From NCBI GenBank assembly GCA_030540435.1, contig JAUNWG010000020.1, forward strand, positions 1-32,354: a stretch of 32,354 nt of DNA, read 5' to 3'. The DNA comes from Eubacteriales bacterium (GTDB taxonomy: Bacteria > Bacillota > Clostridia > Oscillospirales > Butyricicoccaceae). Positions 30,432 to 32,354 of the stretch are shown here, in pieces; within the stretch, counting starts at the first letter, position 1, and every line of letters begins with the position of its first letter. Both the position numbers and the translations under genes were made by a program. The notes under the pieces are model-generated. The model was not told where the DNA came from, did not search any database, and saw nothing but the letters and a program-made list of their open reading frames with translations.

Positions 30432-31181
30432 TTATTCCAGATTCCCAGTCAGCGTCATCACTGAAGCCAAAACAGCGAGCGGCGCGGTTTCACAGCGCAG
30501 GATGCGCGGGCCGAGTCCGATGGTTTTTGCACCGGCTTTTGCTGCGTTTTCCGCTTCCTCAGCGGAAAAGCCGCCTTCCGAGCCGGTAACAATTGCAATT
30601 TTTAACCGATCACCGTCGGTCGCTGATTTCTGCGCTTCCTTCAACACACGATGCAGAGGATCGCCGCCGCATTCATAGCAGAACAGGACAATATCGTACT
30701 GTGCAAAGGTACGGCAGACCTCACCAAAGTTCCGCAGTGGCAGTTTGACTTCTGGCAGAATGCCACGCCCACACTGTTTGGCAGCTTCCACAGCGATCTT
30801 ATTGTAGCGAACATTCTTTTGCTCCTCTTTTTTGGGTGAAGCAACGCAGTAACGGCTGAAAAATGGAACGAAGTATGCGCAGCCCAGCTCAACGCCATGC
30901 CGGATGATATCTTCCAGCTTATCCTGCTTAGGATAGCCGGCAAATAGCGTTACTTCTATCGTTGGCTCGGCAGCGCTCGGATATCCTTCTTCAACCGTAA
31001 ATTCTACAGTATCTTCCCCGAACCCGGTGATGACGGCGGTATATTCAATTGCCTTTCCGTCGCAGAGTATGACGGTATCGCCCTGCTTGGCACGCATAAC
31101 ACGTGCCAGATGGTGCGCATCCTGACCGCGCAGGACAGCTGTACCATTTGCGACCTCAGTCGTAAAATAGCGGTGTGGCAT
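30432..31181 (-). CDS. rsmE: 16S rRNA (uracil-1498-N3)-methyltransferase
   Basis: Methylates N3 of U1498 in 16S rRNA using SAM. The 249-residue protein has the N-terminal PUA-like start (MPHRYFTTEV, QDAHHLARVMRAKQGD) and the SPOUT knot with IVTGSEGGFSAEE and LGPRILRCETAPLA, the standard RsmE signature. The frame is open upstream to 31256, but AAGGAG lies 9 nt before ATG 31181, and this matches the usual N-terminus. It is the first gene of a two-gene unit with pepD. Confidence 0.95.
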   Translation of the reverse strand: MPHRYFTTEVANGTAVLRGQDAHHLARVMRAKQGDTVILCDGKAIEYTAVITGFGEDTVEFTVEEGYPSAAEPTIEVTLFAGYPKQDKLEDIIRHGVELGCAYFVPFFSRYCVASPKKEEQKNVRYNKIAVEAAKQCGRGILPEVKLPLRNFGEVCRTFAQYDIVLFCYECGGDPLHRVLKEAQKSATDGDRLKIAIVTGSEGGFSAEEAENAAKAGAKTIGLGPRILRCETAPLAVLASVMTLTGNLE

Positions 31182-31214
31182 AGCTGAAAACTCCTTTTTA
31201 TGAATGATATCCAA

Positions 31215-31243
31215 AGCATAGCATATTTTATTTCGGAACGCAA
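31215..31243 (-). promoter_or_regulatory. Likely promoter of rsmE-pepD
   Basis: On the minus strand TTGCGT (31243 to 31238), 17 bp, TATGCT (31220 to 31215), with an extended TGC before the -10. Confidence 0.65.
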
Positions 31244-31319
31244 TGTTCCTATACAAGAAAGAATCGACTGAAAAAATCAGTCAAGAACAGATTGGAGATT
31301 CAGTAAGTATTAGGCTGCA

Positions 31320-31348
31320 TTGACAAGAGAACCTCGTTTCGATATATT
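31320..31348 (+). promoter_or_regulatory. Promoter of the alpha/beta hydrolase gene
   Basis: TTGACA at 31320-31325, 17 bp, TATATT at 31343-31348. A small inverted repeat GACTGA-AAAAA-TCAGTC at 31266-31282 lies upstream, between this and the divergent rsmE promoter. Confidence 0.75.
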
Positions 31349-31395
31349 GATATAAATATATGGTAATGGGATTCGGATGAAATAGGAGGGAAAGC

Positions 31396-32217
31396 ATGCT
31401 TTATTATGCGAAGAACGGAAGTGTTCGTGTAGGAAATTCTGATATGGACTATATCTCCTTTGGATGTGGAAATAAAGTTTTGATTATGCTGCCCGGTTTA
31501 GGAGATGGGTTATCTACAGTGAGGGGAACCGCTCTCATTTTTTCAATTGCATACAAAATATATGCGAAAAAATGTACAGTGTATATTTTCAGCCGGAAAA
31601 ATCATTTGCCGCAGGGATATTCAACAAGAGAAATGGCAAAAGATCAGGCAGAAGCGATGATAGCTCTTGGCATCTCAAAAGCAAATATTTTAGGAATATC
31701 TCAAGGTGGTATGGTTGCCCAATATCTTGCGATTGATTATCCCGATATGGTAGATAAACTTATATTATCTGTAACAAGCTCGCGGCCAAATGAAATCACG
31801 CAAGACGTTGTTGCAACCTGGATGGAAATGGCAACGCAGGGGAATTATAAGGATCTGATGATTGATACGGCAGAAAAATCATATTCAGAAAAATACTTGA
31901 AAAAATATCGGTTACTCTATCCGTTACTTGGGAGAATAGGCAAGCCAAAAAGTTTTAATCGCTTTCTCATACAGGCAACGGCCTGTATGCAACACAATGC
32001 GTATGCAAAATTAGATCGGATAGGGTGTCCAACATTGGTCATTGGAGGAGATTGCGACAAAATTGTAGGGACAGCTGCTGCGTCTGAATTAGCTGAAAAA
32101 ATCAGGAATAGTGAGCTGTTGATTTATAAGGGACTTGGCCATGCTGCATATGAAGAAGCAAAAGATTTCAATGAACGGGTTTTAAATTTTATATCGGAGC
32201 AATCACAAAATAGCTGA
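31396..32217 (+). CDS. Alpha/beta-fold hydrolase
   Basis: A 273-residue hydrolase with the fold's catalytic triad visible: S102 in ILGISQGGM (nucleophile elbow), Asp in IGGDCDKIVG, and His in GLGHAAYEE. The oxyanion region is LPGLGDG near residue 32. There is no signal peptide. Substrate is unknown; the family covers esterases, thioesterases and haloperoxidase-like enzymes. AGGAGGG lies just upstream of the ATG. The gene uses many AAA, ATA and TTA codons and is visibly more A+T-rich than the genes before it, which may point to later acquisition. The 137 nt after it hold no complete gene; the window ends with an AAGGA that may be the ribosome site of the next one. Confidence 0.88.
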   Translation: MLYYAKNGSVRVGNSDMDYISFGCGNKVLIMLPGLGDGLSTVRGTALIFSIAYKIYAKKCTVYIFSRKNHLPQGYSTREMAKDQAEAMIALGISKANILGISQGGMVAQYLAIDYPDMVDKLILSVTSSRPNEITQDVVATWMEMATQGNYKDLMIDTAEKSYSEKYLKKYRLLYPLLGRIGKPKSFNRFLIQATACMQHNAYAKLDRIGCPTLVIGGDCDKIVGTAAASELAEKIRNSELLIYKGLGHAAYEEAKDFNERVLNFISEQSQNS

Positions 32218-32354
32218 ACCAGTCAACGGTCAAGACGAGTGCATTTTGCTTACTGTGTACATGTAATAGGCTTTTAGTTCCTGTACTCCTTTTTACACTC
32301 TTTCGGCTAAACCACATAGTATACTAGTATATTTTCATGAACCAGAAAGGATAA

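Noticed and set aside
1-32354. CRISPR array, tRNA, rRNA, insertion sequence or prophage
   Set aside because: I saw no regularly spaced repeats, no cloverleaf or rRNA sequence, and no transposase, integrase or phage gene among the frames.

Overview
The window looks like chromosomal DNA of a strictly anaerobic, probably gut-type Clostridia (Bacillota). This is an inference from gene content: a desulfoferrodoxin, the [FeFe]-hydrogenase maturase HydE, 2-hydroxyacyl-CoA dehydratase/activase proteins, a leucine T-box leader, a BlaI/M56 system, and Shine-Dalgarno sites of the GGAGG type before nearly every gene. The bulk is ordinary single-copy housekeeping and metabolic DNA. I see no insertion sequence, prophage, CRISPR array, tRNA or rRNA. 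About 30 protein-coding genes are supported.

Layout. 1-500: desulfoferrodoxin with its terminator. 560-5461: a leucine operon, promoter - T-box leader - leuA - leuC - leuD - leuB - terminator. 5487-6266: a SAM methyltransferase whose 5' end carries an in-frame TAA. 6323-7986 (minus): an RSH-type HD domain fused to a Nudix domain, overlapping by 4 nt with an AAA/ABC-like ATPase, with a short terminated leader or small RNA in front (about 8041-8131). 8234-9184: an AraC-type regulator. 9291-13199: hydE, a PepT-like M20 peptidase, a C39-like cysteine peptidase-fold protein and an RsmH paralogue, tightly packed. 13389-15185: amtB-glnK behind a leader that can fold into two mutually exclusive structures. 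15429-18914: a 2-hydroxyacyl-CoA dehydratase-like subunit, a second such subunit fused to its ATP-dependent activase, and a histidine phosphatase. 18977-21104 (minus): an AEC-type carrier, and a 320-residue protein of unknown function behind a consensus promoter.

21422-24836: a BlaI-type repressor with operators over its own promoter, an M56 (BlaR1/MecR1-like) protease and an overlapping second reading frame that carries what looks like the missing transmembrane-plus-sensor half of the same receptor, then a stand-alone hisD. 24867-26608: a GyrI-like domain protein, a YfcE-type phosphodiesterase (minus) and a small unknown protein. 26655-27500 (minus): a patatin-like phospholipase. 27708-28895: a voltage-gated-type potassium channel with two tandem TrkA-C domains. 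28961-31181 (minus): rsmE-pepD. 31396-32217: an alpha/beta hydrolase in more A+T-rich DNA.

How it works together. Leucine synthesis is controlled by uncharged tRNA-Leu at the T-box. The amtB-glnK pair is a nitrogen uptake and sensing unit; its PII protein lacks the uridylylation tyrosine. The dehydratase operon is a radical-type Fe-S dehydratase or reductase unit with the electron-donating activase built into one subunit. The items most worth a second look are the split M56 receptor, the HD-Nudix/ATPase pair with its leader RNA, the activase fusion with a possible internal start, the amtB leader switch, and the potassium channel with duplicated TrkA-C domains.
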